This document shows, piece after piece, positions 25,526 to 34,895 of a DNA stretch of 64,000 bases. The position numbers were made by a program, and so were the translations under genes. The notes under the pieces were generated by a model. That model did no database searches, was not told where the DNA came from, and worked only from the letters and a program-made list of their open reading frames with translations. Position 1 is the stretch's first letter, and each line of letters starts with the position of its first letter. Origin of the DNA: Streptomyces sp. NBC_01294 (GTDB lineage: Bacteria; Actinomycetota; Actinomycetes; Streptomycetales; Streptomycetaceae); NCBI RefSeq assembly GCF_035917235.1, contig NZ_CP108423.1, positions 7,097,501-7,161,500 of the forward strand, in the 5' to 3' direction.

Positions 25526-27804
25526 CCGCGCCGCCGCGGACCGGGGTACCGCCGCAGACCCCGCAGCTCCCTCCCGCCGGACGCAGCCGCCACCGCCCCG
25601 AGCCCAAGGGCGGCGCCCGCCGCAGATCCGCGCCCGCCCCCAGGGGCCGGACGCCCCGCCCCGTGCGCACCCCCACCGTGCTGCAGATGGAGGCCGTTGA
25701 GTGCGGCGCCGCCGCCCTGGCCATGGTGCTCGGCCACTACGGCCGCTTCGTCCCCCTCGAAGAACTGCGCATCGCCTGCGGCGTCTCCCGCGACGGCTCC
25801 CGCGCCAGCAACCTCCTCAAGGCCGCCCGCGGCTACGGGCTGAAGGCCAAGGGCATGCAGATGGACCTGGCCGCGCTCGCCGAGGTGAGCGCCCCGGCCG
25901 TCCTCTTCTGGGAGTTCAACCACTACGTCGTCTACGACGGCACGGCCCGCCGCTTCGGCCGCAGGGGCGTGTACGTCAACGACCCCGGCAAGGGCCGCCG
26001 GTTCGTCCCCATGGACGAGTTCGACACCAGCTTCACCGGTGTCGTCCTCACCTTCGAGCCCGACGACGGCTTCCGCCGGGGCGGCCGCAAGCCCGGCGTC
26101 CTCGGAGCCATGCCCGCCCGCCTGCGGGGCACTTCGGGCACCATGGCCGCCGCCGTGCTCTCCAGCCTCCTCCTGGTCGCCGTCGGCGCGACGGTGCCGG
26201 CCCTCAGCCGCACGTACATCGACATGTTCCTCATCGGGGAGCAGACGTCCCTGCTGGGCGTGCTGTTCGCGTCGATGGCCGTCACGCTCGTCCTCACCGC
26301 GGCACTCACCGCCCTGCAGCAGGCCAATCTGCTGCGCGGGCGCATCATCTCCTCCACCCTGGGCAGCGCCCGCTTCTTCCGGCACCTGCTCAGACTCCCG
26401 GTCGCCTTCTACTCCCAGCGCAACCCGGCCGACCTGGTCCAGCGCCTGCAGTCCAACGACGCGGTCGCCGAGACCCTCGCCCGGGACCTCGCCGCCGCGG
26501 GCGTGGACGCCGTGGTGGTCGTGCTCTACGCCGTACTGCTGTGGACGTACGATCCGCAGCTCACCCTCGTCGGTGTGGCCGTGGCACTGCTCAACGTCGT
26601 GGCCCTGCGCGTCGTGATCCAGCTGAGGGCCACCGGTACCCAGAAGCTGCGCGCCGAGAGCGCCCGGCTGACCAACACCTCCTACAGCGGCCTCCAGCTC
26701 ATCGAGACGATGAAGGCCACGGGCGGCGAGAACGGCTTCTTCCGCCGCTGGGCCGGACAGCACGCGGTCACCCTCGACGTCCAGCAGCGGCTCGGCGTGC
26801 CCAGCGCGTGGCTGGCGATCGTCGCGCCCACGCTGGCGGCGTTCAACAGTGCGCTGATCCTGATGATCGGCGGCCTGCGGGCGGTGGAGGGACACCTCAC
26901 CGTGGGTCTGCTCGTCGCCTTCCAGGCGCTGGTGACCAGCTTCACCGCGCCGATCTCCCGGCTGGGCGGCGTCGCCGGACGGATCCAGGACTTCGCGGCC
27001 GACGTCGCCCGCCTCAAGGACGTCGAACACTTTCCCGTCGCCCCTGTCTACGCGCGCCGCGAGCCCGCCGCGGGCACCCGACGCCTCAAGGGCCATGTGG
27101 ATCTGGAGCACGTCACCTTCGGCTACAGCCCCCTGGACGCCCCGCTGCTCAAGGACTTCTCGCTCTCGGTCGGCCCCGGGCAGCAGGTCGCGCTCGTCGG
27201 CGGCTCGGGCAGCGGCAAGTCCACCGTCTCCCGGCTGATCTCCGGCCTGTACACCCCCTGGGAGGGGGCCATCCGCATCGACGGGATGCGGCTGGAGGAC
27301 ATCCCGCGCGGTGCGCTGGCCGCCTCCGTCTCCTTCGTCGACCAGGACGTCTTCCTCTTCGAAGGCACCGTCCGTGACAACGTCACGCTGTGGGACCCGT
27401 CGATCCCGGACGAGGCCGTCATCGCCGCCCTCGAGGACGCCGCCGTCCACGACGTGGTCGCGCGTCGCCCCGGAGGCATCCACAGCCGCGTCGAGCAGGA
27501 CGGCCGCAACTTCTCCGGCGGCCAGCGCCAGCGCCTGGAGATCGCCCGGGCGCTGGTGCGCCGCCCCAGCGTCATGGTCCTCGACGAGGTGACCAGCGCC
27601 CTGGACGCGGTGACCGAGCAGGTCATCATCGACAACCTGCGCCGCCGGGGCTGCGCCTGCGTGGTCATCGCCCACCGGCTGAGCACGGTGCGCGACAGCG
27701 ACGAGATCGTCGTCCTCGACCGGGGCACGGTCGTGGAACGCGGCCGGCACGAGCATCTGGTCGCGGTGCAGGGCGCGTACGCCGCATTGGTCAAGGAGCA
27801 CTGA
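25522..27804 (+). CDS. Peptidase-containing ABC exporter (C39; NHLP type)
   Basis: A 760-residue bifunctional exporter. The N-terminal C39 peptidase has Cys 61 (EAVECGAAAL), His 134 (FNHYVV) and Asp 154 (VNDPG), so it should cut the precursor after Gly-Gly. Six membrane segments follow, then the ATPase with Walker A GGSGSGKST (about 560-568), signature FSGGQRQR and Walker B VMVLDEVTSALD. A proline/arginine-rich leader of about 50 residues precedes the peptidase. GTG at 25522 overlaps the HlyD stop. It acts as the processing exporter at the cell membrane. Confidence 0.95.
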   Translation: MTAPPRTGVPPQTPQLPPAGRSRHRPEPKGGARRRSAPAPRGRTPRPVRTPTVLQMEAVECGAAALAMVLGHYGRFVPLEELRIACGVSRDGSRASNLLKAARGYGLKAKGMQMDLAALAEVSAPAVLFWEFNHYVVYDGTARRFGRRGVYVNDPGKGRRFVPMDEFDTSFTGVVLTFEPDDGFRRGGRKPGVLGAMPARLRGTSGTMAAAVLSSLLLVAVGATVPALSRTYIDMFLIGEQTSLLGVLFASMAVTLVLTAALTALQQANLLRGRIISSTLGSARFFRHLLRLPVAFYSQRNPADLVQRLQSNDAVAETLARDLAAAGVDAVVVVLYAVLLWTYDPQLTLVGVAVALLNVVALRVVIQLRATGTQKLRAESARLTNTSYSGLQLIETMKATGGENGFFRRWAGQHAVTLDVQQRLGVPSAWLAIVAPTLAAFNSALILMIGGLRAVEGHLTVGLLVAFQALVTSFTAPISRLGGVAGRIQDFAADVARLKDVEHFPVAPVYARREPAAGTRRLKGHVDLEHVTFGYSPLDAPLLKDFSLSVGPGQQVALVGGSGSGKSTVSRLISGLYTPWEGAIRIDGMRLEDIPRGALAASVSFVDQDVFLFEGTVRDNVTLWDPSIPDEAVIAALEDAAVHDVVARRPGGIHSRVEQDGRNFSGGQRQRLEIARALVRRPSVMVLDEVTSALDAVTEQVIIDNLRRRGCACVVIAHRLSTVRDSDEIVVLDRGTVVERGRHEHLVAVQGAYAALVKEH

Positions 27805-27805
27805 G

Positions 27806-30754
27806 GTGACGCATCCGCATCCGCACCCGTACCCGCACCACGCCACCGCCACCGCCGGTCCCGCCACCGCCGGCCGGCCGGGTGCGGCCCCGGACCCCGT
27901 CGTCGCGGCCCTGGGCGGACTGGGCTCGCCGGTCGACTGCACGGGCGTGCGCAGCCTGTCCCTGGAGGGCCCGCTCGTCCTGTGGCTCGTCGTGCACGGC
28001 GAGCTGGACCTGTTCGCCGTAGACGCCGCGCAGGCCGGGCACTGGCACTTCCTGGGCCGACTGGAGCCGGGCACCCTGCTCCTGGGCCCGGCCGAGGGCC
28101 CCGACCACACCCTGGTCGGCCGGCCCCTGCAGGGGTGCCGGCTGCGCCGCATCGAACTGCGGGAGCTGTACCGCCCGGAGTACGTCGACCAGTTCCACGG
28201 CGACCAGTTCCAAGGCAACCAGTTCCAAGGCGACCACTTCAACGGCGGGCCGTGGTACGCCGCCCCAGGGCAGTACGGCGCCGCCGCCGGACAACCGAGC
28301 CCGCTCGAGGACGCCTTCGCGCGTGGCATCGGCCGCGGGCTGCGCGTGCTCTACCAGGCCCCGCTGGACGGCAGCGCCACCCCGGGGCACGGCGGCGCCG
28401 ATGACGACATCCTGTGGATGCAGGTCACCCCGGGCAGCGTGCAGTACGGCGCCGTGTACGAGACGGAGGCGGTGGGCACCCTCCTCGTCGACGCGGCGAT
28501 GTGGCAGGGCATGGTCGACCAGCAGTACCGACTGCTGTACGCCCTCGACGGCTGGATCGAACAGCTCGAGCGCACGCACGAGGACCGCACGGCGGCCGGA
28601 ATCGAGGCGGGCCGGGCTGCCCGTACCCAGGCGGACCGGACGCTGCTGGCGTCCATAGGCCGCTCCGGCCGGGGTCCCCACCGGAGCGGGAGCGCCGACG
28701 CGACCTTCGCCGTGTGCCGCGTGGTCGCCGACGCGGCCCGCATCACCCTGTCCGAACCGGGCGCGGCCGGCCCCACGGCCGAGCAGACGGACCCCGTCGA
28801 ACGCATCGCGCTCGCCTCGCGGATCCGCACCCGCGCGGTCGGGCTCAGCGGGCGCTGGTGGCGGGAGGACACCGGTCCGCTGGTGGGCCGGCGGGAGAAG
28901 GACGGCACGCCGGTCGCCCTGCTGTGGCGGCGCGGCCGCTACGAGGCGGTCGACCCCGCCACCGGCACGCGCGAGCGCATCGGGAAGACCAACGAGGCCG
29001 CCTTCGAACCGCGCGCCGTCATGTTCTACCGCCCCCTGCCCGACGGGCGGGTGAGCCTCCCGGCGCTGCTCCGCTTCAGCGTGCGCGGCACCTTCCCGGA
29101 GCTGCGCAGCCTCCTCCTGGGCGGGCTGGCCGCGGTGGTCCTGGGCGCACTGGTGCCGATCGCCACCGGCCAGGTCCTCGGCCGGTACGTCCCACAGGCC
29201 GAGAACGGCCTGATCGTGCAGACCGGGCTGGCCCTGATCGCGACCGGCATCGTCTCGGCCGTCTTCATGCTGCTGCAGAACACCTCCCTCCTGCGCATGG
29301 AGGGCCGCATCGAGGCCACGTTGCAGCCGGCGGTGTGGGACAGGCTGCTGCGGCTGCCGACGAAGTTCTTCGCCGGCCGTTCCACCGGCGAACTGGCCGG
29401 CGCGGCGATGGGCATCAGCGCCATCCGCCGCGTCCTGTCCGGCATCGGCCCGGTCTGCGTGCAGTCGGGCGCGGTCGGCACGATGAACCTCGTCCTGCTG
29501 CTCGTCTACAGCGTGCCGCTGGCGATGGCGGCGCTCGCCATGCTGGTCGTCATCGCGGGGGTCTTCCTGGGCCTGGGGCTGTGGCAGCTGCGCTACCAGC
29601 GCCGCCTGATCAAGCTCGGCCACCGGCTCAACAACCAGGCCTTCCAGACCCTGCGCGGCCTGCCCAAGCTCCGGGTCGCCGCAGCCGAGAGCTTCGCGTA
29701 CGCAGCCTGGGCCCGGGAGTTCGCCCGTACCCGCGACCTGCAGCAGCGCATCGGCCGGATACAGAACGTCATCACCGTCCTGGGCGCCGTCTATCTGCCG
29801 CTGTGCACGCTGGTGATGTTCGTGCTGCTGGCCGGACCGGCTCGCGGTGCCATGTCCGCCGGCGAGTTCCTCACCTTCAGCACCGCGCTGACGATGCTGC
29901 TGTCGTCGGTCACACAGCTGACCGGTGCGCTCATCTCGGCCGCCGCGGTGCTGCCGATGTTCGAGCAGATCAAGCCGGTGCTGCGGGAGACCCCCGAGGT
30001 GGGCCGCTCCAGTACCCGACCGGGCGAGCTGACCGGTGCCATCGAGGCCAAGAACCTGTCCTACCGCTACGGCGACGACGGTCCGCTCGTACTGGACGAC
30101 GTCAACTTCCGGGTCGACCAAGGCGAGTTCGTCGCGATCGTCGGGGCCAGTGGCTGCGGAAAGTCGACACTGCTGCGGCTGCTCATCGGCTTCGACAAGC
30201 CCGCTGAAGGCAGCGTGCTGTACGACGGCCAGGACCTGGCGGCGCTCGACCGGGCGGCCGTGCGCCGCCAGTGCGGCGTCGTCCTGCAGAACGCCCAGCC
30301 CTTCACCGGCTCGATCCTCGACTGCATCTGCGGCGCCGGGACGTTCTCGCTCGAAGAGGCGTGGGAAGCCGCCGCGATGGCGGGCCTGGCGCAGGACATC
30401 AAGGCCATGCCGATGGGCATGCACACCATGCTGTCCGACGGCGGCGGCACGGTCTCGGGCGGCCAGCGCCAACGGCTGATGATCGCCCAGGCCCTGATCC
30501 GCAAGCCGCGCATCCTGTTCTTCGACGAGGCCACGAGTGCGCTGGACAACGAAGCCCAGCGCGTGGTCATCGAATCCACCCGCGCCCTGCGCGCCACCCG
30601 CGTCGTGATCGCCCACCGCCTCTCCACGATCATGGACGCCGACCGCGTGATCGCCATGTCGGACGGCCGGATCGTCCAGCAGGGCCCACCCGCCGAACTG
30701 CTGGCCGACACGAACGGCCTCTTCCACGACCTGGTCCGCCGCCAACTGCGCTGA
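27806..30754 (+). CDS. Second bacteriocin exporter, ABC permease/ATPase (NHLP type)
   Basis: A 982-residue ABC protein without a C39 domain. The first 400 residues are a long non-membrane region with a His/Pro-rich start, a cNMP-like segment (PLVLWLVVHGELDLFAV) and four pentapeptide-type repeats, then six membrane segments and an ATPase with Walker A GASGCGKST (about 780-788), VSGGQRQR and LFFDEATSALD. This is the architecture of the NHLP bacteriocin export permease/ATPase subunit. It starts at GTG 27806, one base after the previous stop. It probably pairs with the C39 exporter as a heteromeric machine. Confidence 0.92.
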   Translation: MTHPHPHPYPHHATATAGPATAGRPGAAPDPVVAALGGLGSPVDCTGVRSLSLEGPLVLWLVVHGELDLFAVDAAQAGHWHFLGRLEPGTLLLGPAEGPDHTLVGRPLQGCRLRRIELRELYRPEYVDQFHGDQFQGNQFQGDHFNGGPWYAAPGQYGAAAGQPSPLEDAFARGIGRGLRVLYQAPLDGSATPGHGGADDDILWMQVTPGSVQYGAVYETEAVGTLLVDAAMWQGMVDQQYRLLYALDGWIEQLERTHEDRTAAGIEAGRAARTQADRTLLASIGRSGRGPHRSGSADATFAVCRVVADAARITLSEPGAAGPTAEQTDPVERIALASRIRTRAVGLSGRWWREDTGPLVGRREKDGTPVALLWRRGRYEAVDPATGTRERIGKTNEAAFEPRAVMFYRPLPDGRVSLPALLRFSVRGTFPELRSLLLGGLAAVVLGALVPIATGQVLGRYVPQAENGLIVQTGLALIATGIVSAVFMLLQNTSLLRMEGRIEATLQPAVWDRLLRLPTKFFAGRSTGELAGAAMGISAIRRVLSGIGPVCVQSGAVGTMNLVLLLVYSVPLAMAALAMLVVIAGVFLGLGLWQLRYQRRLIKLGHRLNNQAFQTLRGLPKLRVAAAESFAYAAWAREFARTRDLQQRIGRIQNVITVLGAVYLPLCTLVMFVLLAGPARGAMSAGEFLTFSTALTMLLSSVTQLTGALISAAAVLPMFEQIKPVLRETPEVGRSSTRPGELTGAIEAKNLSYRYGDDGPLVLDDVNFRVDQGEFVAIVGASGCGKSTLLRLLIGFDKPAEGSVLYDGQDLAALDRAAVRRQCGVVLQNAQPFTGSILDCICGAGTFSLEEAWEAAAMAGLAQDIKAMPMGMHTMLSDGGGTVSGGQRQRLMIAQALIRKPRILFFDEATSALDNEAQRVVIESTRALRATRVVIAHRLSTIMDADRVIAMSDGRIVQQGPPAELLADTNGLFHDLVRRQLR
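28187..28246 (+). repeat. Four tandem 15-base units coding DQFxG repeats
   Basis: Units at 28187, 28202, 28217 and 28232, each GACCAGTTCCAAGGC or a close variant. They encode D/N-Q/H-F-x-G pentapeptides inside the cytoplasmic N-terminal region of the second exporter. Such repeats arise by slippage and may vary in number between strains. Confidence 0.88.
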
Positions 30755-30790
30755 CGGGGCGCGCACACCACTGTCACCGTCATCGCCACC

Positions 30791-30826
30791 GCGGTTGCGG
30801 TCCCGGTCCCGGTCGCGGTCGCGGTC
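30791..30826. repeat. Hexanucleotide repeat after the bacteriocin locus
   Basis: Six consecutive GCGGTC/CCGGTC hexamers in the gap between the converging exporter and deiminase genes. No gene function is seen in this 170-base gap. Confidence 0.8.
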
Positions 30827-30924
30827 GGGAGCGTGACGACGTGGTCACGAGGGGCCGCCTCGACGTCCACCCGGTCGGCATCGGCCCGGCCCGCGGTGTA
30901 CACGGTGTGACGCGGCGTGGGCGA

Positions 30925-32088
30925 TCAGGCGGCCGGCTTGCCGGGCTGGTCGTGGGTCGAGCAGTGGATGCCGCCGCCTCCCGAGGCGATCGTGTCGATC
31001 ACGACCGGCACGATGTCCCGCTTCGGGAAGTGCTCCTGCAGGATGGCGCGGGCCCGGTCGTCGGCCTTGCGGTCCCCGAACCTGGGCATGAAGACGGCAT
31101 CGTTGGCGATGTAGAAGTTGGCGTAGGTCGACACGAAGTCGTCGCCCTCGCCCGTGATCCTGTTCAGGTCGGGCTGCGGCAGATCGATGACCTCGAAGCG
31201 CCGGCCGCGGGCGTCCGTCGTCTGCGACAGGACGGACTTCGCCTGGTCGGCGGAGCGCGACCAGGAGTCCGGCGGGGTACCGGGGTGTGCGCGGTCCAGC
31301 AGGACCACACCGGGTGCGGTGAAGCGAACGAGGCTGTCCACGTGGGCGTCCGTGATGTCCTCGCCGCGTACGCCGGCCAGCCACACCACCTTCTCGACAC
31401 CCAGGGTCTGCTTGAGCTCCGCCTCGATCGTGTCCCGGCTCTTGCCCCGGTTGCGGTTGTCGTTGACGATCGAGCTCTCGGTGATCAGCAGGGTGCCCTC
31501 GCCGTCGGGCTCGAAGGATCCGCCCTCCGCGACCAGCGGAGCCTGGATCCGGGGGATCCCGTACTTCTGGAGCAGGGTGCGGCCGACCACCCCGTCGTTC
31601 TTGTGCTCCTGCTTGTTGCCCCAGCCGTTGAAGTTGAAGTCGACCCCGACGACCTTGCCGTCCTGCTCGACGAAGACGGGGACGGTGTCGCGGGCCCAGA
31701 GGTCGTCGACGGCCAGCGGGATCACCTCGACCTGCGAGCCGCACGCCCGCTGCGCCGCGTCCGCCTGGTCGGGCCGGGCCATCATGACGACCGCCTCGTA
31801 CTCCCCGACGGCCCGCGCGATCCGCGCGATGTCCTCGCGTACGTAGGGCAGGTCTCCCTCCCAGACCGACGACAGCGCCGGCCAGGACATGAACGTACGG
31901 GTGTGGCTCTCCCACTCGGCGCCCAGCCGGCGCTTGCCGCCCGCGGTGGCGGGCTGGGAGGGCGCGCCGGTGGCACCGGCCGGTGCTCCGGCGTCGGAGG
32001 GTCCGCAGGCCGAGGAGCCGAGGACGGCCGCGCCGATTCCGGCGAGGGTGCGAAGGACGGTCCGACGCGTGGGGGGAGTGAAGGACAC
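30925..32088 (-). CDS. Agmatine deiminase family protein 1, Tat-exported lipoprotein
   Basis: A 387-residue agmatine deiminase/PPAD-family enzyme, which removes the imino group of guanidino compounds as ammonia. GTG at 32088 has GGAG upstream and gives a Tat signal (TRRTVLRTL) with a lipobox-like SSAC; TTG 32181 or ATG 32124 are alternatives. Catalytic features are intact: DDLWARD, DAHVD (His and Asp) and the nucleophile Cys 376 in GGGGIHC. It is probably anchored outside the membrane. Its promoter carries the shared palindrome (32245-32273), giving a leader of about 150 bases. Whether agmatine or another guanidine is the substrate is unknown. Confidence 0.9.
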   Translation of the reverse strand: MSFTPPTRRTVLRTLAGIGAAVLGSSACGPSDAGAPAGATGAPSQPATAGGKRRLGAEWESHTRTFMSWPALSSVWEGDLPYVREDIARIARAVGEYEAVVMMARPDQADAAQRACGSQVEVIPLAVDDLWARDTVPVFVEQDGKVVGVDFNFNGWGNKQEHKNDGVVGRTLLQKYGIPRIQAPLVAEGGSFEPDGEGTLLITESSIVNDNRNRGKSRDTIEAELKQTLGVEKVVWLAGVRGEDITDAHVDSLVRFTAPGVVLLDRAHPGTPPDSWSRSADQAKSVLSQTTDARGRRFEVIDLPQPDLNRITGEGDDFVSTYANFYIANDAVFMPRFGDRKADDRARAILQEHFPKRDIVPVVIDTIASGGGGIHCSTHDQPGKPAA

Positions 32089-32244
32089 GGAGACTCCGAT
32101 CGTGGACTGGCGGAAGGGATGCATGCGGCCAGGGCGGGCGCGACGGTGGCGATAGGCCGACAAACCGGTCCTTACGGACAAGGGTGCGCACTCCGCACCG
32201 CGAACGGCCGGTATGCGCGAAAAGCGATGCGGCCAGGTGTCGCC

Positions 32245-32273
32245 ACTCTGACACTGACTGGAATTTCAGTCAA
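32245..32273 (-). promoter_or_regulatory. Regulon promoter A (deiminase 1), palindrome in spacer
   Basis: On the minus strand: TTGACT (32273-32268), exactly 17 bases, CAGAGT (32250-32245). The palindrome TGACTGAAATTCCAGTCA spans the -35 and spacer, so a bound repressor would block polymerase. It overlaps the stop codon of the TetR gene. Same design as promoters B to E. Confidence 0.8.
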
Positions 32274-32869
32274 TCCGCAACTGATGGGAAACCGAGTCGG
32301 CTCAATTCCACTCCGATCGCCTCGCGCATCAGGACGTGGGCGTGCTTCAGGGAGAGCAGTCCGCTGAGCCAGCGGACGCTGAGCCCTTCCAGCAGGGCGG
32401 TCAGCCGCTCTGCGGCGGCCGTGACGGCGGCGTGCGGCGCGGCGGGGCAGAGCTCGGCGAGGGGGGCTGCGACTTCCGCCACCCAGGCGGCACCCGCCGC
32501 GGCCAGGTCGTCCCGCAGTTCGGGATCGAAGACCGTGTGGGCCCGGAGTTCTCCCCAGGCCGTGCTGTTCTCGCGCACCTCGGGGAGGTCCTGGAACTCC
32601 CTCAGCAGGGTCTGCTCCAGGAGCCGGCGCGGATCCGAGGGGCGGGCCTCGGCCTCGCTCCCCGACGCCGCGGTGTAGCGGTCCGCCCGGTCCCCGATGA
32701 AGGCCAGGGCGTGCCGCAGGATGCCCGGCCGACCCTCGAAGTGGTAGTAGACCAGGGCGGTGGACACGCCGGCCTCGGCCGCCAGGTCCGCCACCCGCAG
32801 TCCTCGGACGCCCTGACGTGCGATGACGCGTGCGGCGCCCTCGAGGATGGCCCGTCTGCGGTCGGTCAC
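32270..32869 (-). CDS. TetR family regulator 1 of the deiminase/urease regulon
   Basis: A 199-residue TetR protein with N-terminal helix-turn-helix (ADLAAEAGVSTALVYYHFEGR, about residues 22-42) and a BetI-like C-terminal domain (EVRENSTAWGELRA, ALLEGLSVRWLSG). I chose GTG 32869 because AGGAGGG lies 8 bases upstream and it aligns with the start of TetR 2; upstream starts at 32902/32908 lack a site. It is very similar to the TetR at 36191-36772, notably in the DNA-reading helix, so both probably bind the same palindrome. One copy of that palindrome lies 44 bases upstream of its own start. Confidence 0.92.
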   Translation of the reverse strand: MTDRRRAILEGAARVIARQGVRGLRVADLAAEAGVSTALVYYHFEGRPGILRHALAFIGDRADRYTAASGSEAEARPSDPRRLLEQTLLREFQDLPEVRENSTAWGELRAHTVFDPELRDDLAAAGAAWVAEVAAPLAELCPAAPHAAVTAAAERLTALLEGLSVRWLSGLLSLKHAHVLMREAIGVELSRLGFPSVAD

Positions 32870-32911
32870 TGTGTGATCCCTCCTGCCGTGTGCGTCTCGC
32901 ATTGTCACACA

Positions 32912-32940
32912 TTGACTGAAAATTTAGTTAGCGGCACGAT
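32912..32940 (+). promoter_or_regulatory. Regulon promoter B (kinase; also TetR 1 on the other strand)
   Basis: TTGACT (32912-32917), 17 bases, CACGAT (32935-32940) with palindrome TGACTGAAAATTTAGTTA (32913-32930). It lies between the divergent TetR 1 and kinase genes and probably controls both. Confidence 0.75.
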
Positions 32941-32979
32941 GCGCCCAGGTCCTCGCCGCATCGTTGAAAGAGCAACCGC

Positions 32980-34757
32980 ATGTCCGAGCAGCTCCCCGGC
33001 ATACAGCCCACCACCACGGCGCTGTCCGCCGACGACCCCCACGGGATCGGTGGCTACCGCCTCCACGCTCGTCTCGGCTCCGGCGGCATGGGAGTGGTCT
33101 ACCTGGCGTACACGCCCGGTGGCCGCCCCGTCGCCCTGAAGGCCGTCCGCAGGGAATTCGCCGCGGATCCCGAGTTCCGCGAACGCTTCGCCCAGGAGGT
33201 GGCCAGCGCCCGCCGGATCCACGGCCTGTTCACCGCCCAGGTGGTCGACTCCGGCGTCGACCACCGCACCCCTTGGCTCGCCACCGCCTACGTGCCCGGC
33301 CCCTCGCTGCACGAGGTGGTGCGGCGGCACGGACCCCTGCCGGTGCGCACCGTCCTGCTGCTCGTCGCGGGCATCGCGGAGGCGCTCCAGGCCATCCACC
33401 GGGCGGGCGTCGTCCACCGGGACCTCAAGCCGGCCAACGTGCTGGTCGCGGGGGACGGGCCCCGGGTGATCGACTTCGGCATCGCGCGCGCCGCCGACGC
33501 CGCGGCGCTCACCGGCACGGGCCTGCGGATCGGCACCGCGGCCTTCATGGCGCCCGAACAGGCGCTGGGCCTCCAGGTGACGCCGGCCACCGACGTCTTC
33601 GCGCTCGGCACGCTGGCCGCCTACGTGGCGGGCGGCGCGACGCCCTTCGGGAACGGGTCGGAGTCCACGGCCCTGTACCGGATCGTCCACGAGCGTCCCG
33701 ACCTCACCCACGTACCCCGTGACCTGCACGGACTCATCTCATGGTGTCTGGCCAAACGCCCCGAGGACCGCCCTGCGACCGCCGAGCTGATCGCGTCCGT
33801 GCACGCGCACCCCGTGGTGGGCTCCCGGCCGGAGTTCACCGACGGCTGGCTGCCCAGCCCGGTCCGGGACGAGGTCGGAGGCCGGGACGGCGCCGCCCGG
33901 CCCGCCGCGGCGTACCTCCGCGCGACCGGCGCGGCGTCCGCGCACCCGGGCCCGGCCGCCGGAATCCCGGCGGCACCGCCCGCCCCCGCGCCTGCCGGGG
34001 TCGATTCCTGCGCCCCGACGGCCGCGGCCGCGTACCGGGATCCGGCCCCGGCGGCGCCCGTTCCCGCCCCGGCCAGGTCCGCCCCGGCTCCTGCGCAGGG
34101 CCCGGTCCCGCCCCCCACACACAGGTCGCCCCACCAGTACCGGTACCGGCACCCGCGCCGGTCTCCGCGCCCGTCCCCGCCGCCTCGGTGCCGGTGGAGG
34201 CCGCTGCCCCGGGGTCCGGTCACCGTGCGTCCCGGCACGGGCGGCGGCGCCTGCCCGCGGTGGCCCTGGCCGTGGTCGCCACCCTGCTGGCCTGCGCCGG
34301 AGCCGTGTACTACCTCGACGATCCCGACGGGGAGGGGGCGGGCCCCGACGCCGGTCCCGCCGCCCGATCGGCGCCGCCCACGGCCCCCGCCTTCCTGCCC
34401 GGCTACGCGAACGCCGAGCTCACCGCCCCCGATTCCGGCTACGAGTTCGATCTGAAGGCGGGGAAGGTGGTGGCCGCGGAGACGGCCACCTGGTACCTGG
34501 CGCGCGACGGTCAGGCGTTCGTGCCGTCCGAGGAGTCGGACGCCTTCGTCGCCGACGGCGGGGAGCTGACCGCGGCCGATTGCGTGCACGGCATCGAGAC
34601 GCGACCGGCCGCCGCCCTGCCGTTCGGTGGGCTCGCCAAGGCGCGGCCGTTCTGCGTGAGCAGTCCGGACCGGAGCGAGATCGCGATCGTCCGACTGGTC
34701 GAGGCCGCGGCCGACGGATCGGTCACGATCACCGTGGACCAGTACCGCCGGAGCTGA
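32980..34757 (+). CDS. Receptor-type Ser/Thr protein kinase, frameshifted
   Basis: A PknB-type kinase: GSGGMGVVYLA Gly loop, Lys in VALKAV, HRDLKPANV catalytic loop, DFGIAR and APEQ. After about 270 residues a Pro/Ala-rich linker follows. The frame that starts at 32980 turns into Arg/Pro-rich nonsense beyond the C6 run at 34111-34116 and stops at 34455. In another frame the linker continues (PVPVPAPAPVSAPVP), then a membrane segment (LPAVALAVVATLLACAGAVYYL) and an external domain with two cysteines, ending at 34757. One extra C in the run would join them into a protein of about 592 residues. It sits inside the deiminase regulon. Confidence 0.85.
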
Positions 34758-34828
34758 ATTCCCTGGCTATGGCCGGGCCCGGTCCCGGCGTCCCGGGTAG
34801 GCGACGCCGCGCCGTGGAGCCGGTCGTC

Positions 34829-34857
34829 TTGACTGAATTTTCAGTTAACGCAAAGAT
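34829..34857 (+). promoter_or_regulatory. Regulon promoter C (deiminase 2)
   Basis: TTGACT (34829-34834), 17 bases, AAAGAT (34852-34857); palindrome TTGACTGAATTTTCAGTTAA covers the -35 and spacer. It lies 39 bases before the deiminase 2 start codon. Confidence 0.82.
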
Positions 34858-34895
34858 GCCGAGTCATCCCGCCCGTTCACCCCTCAGGGAGACCC

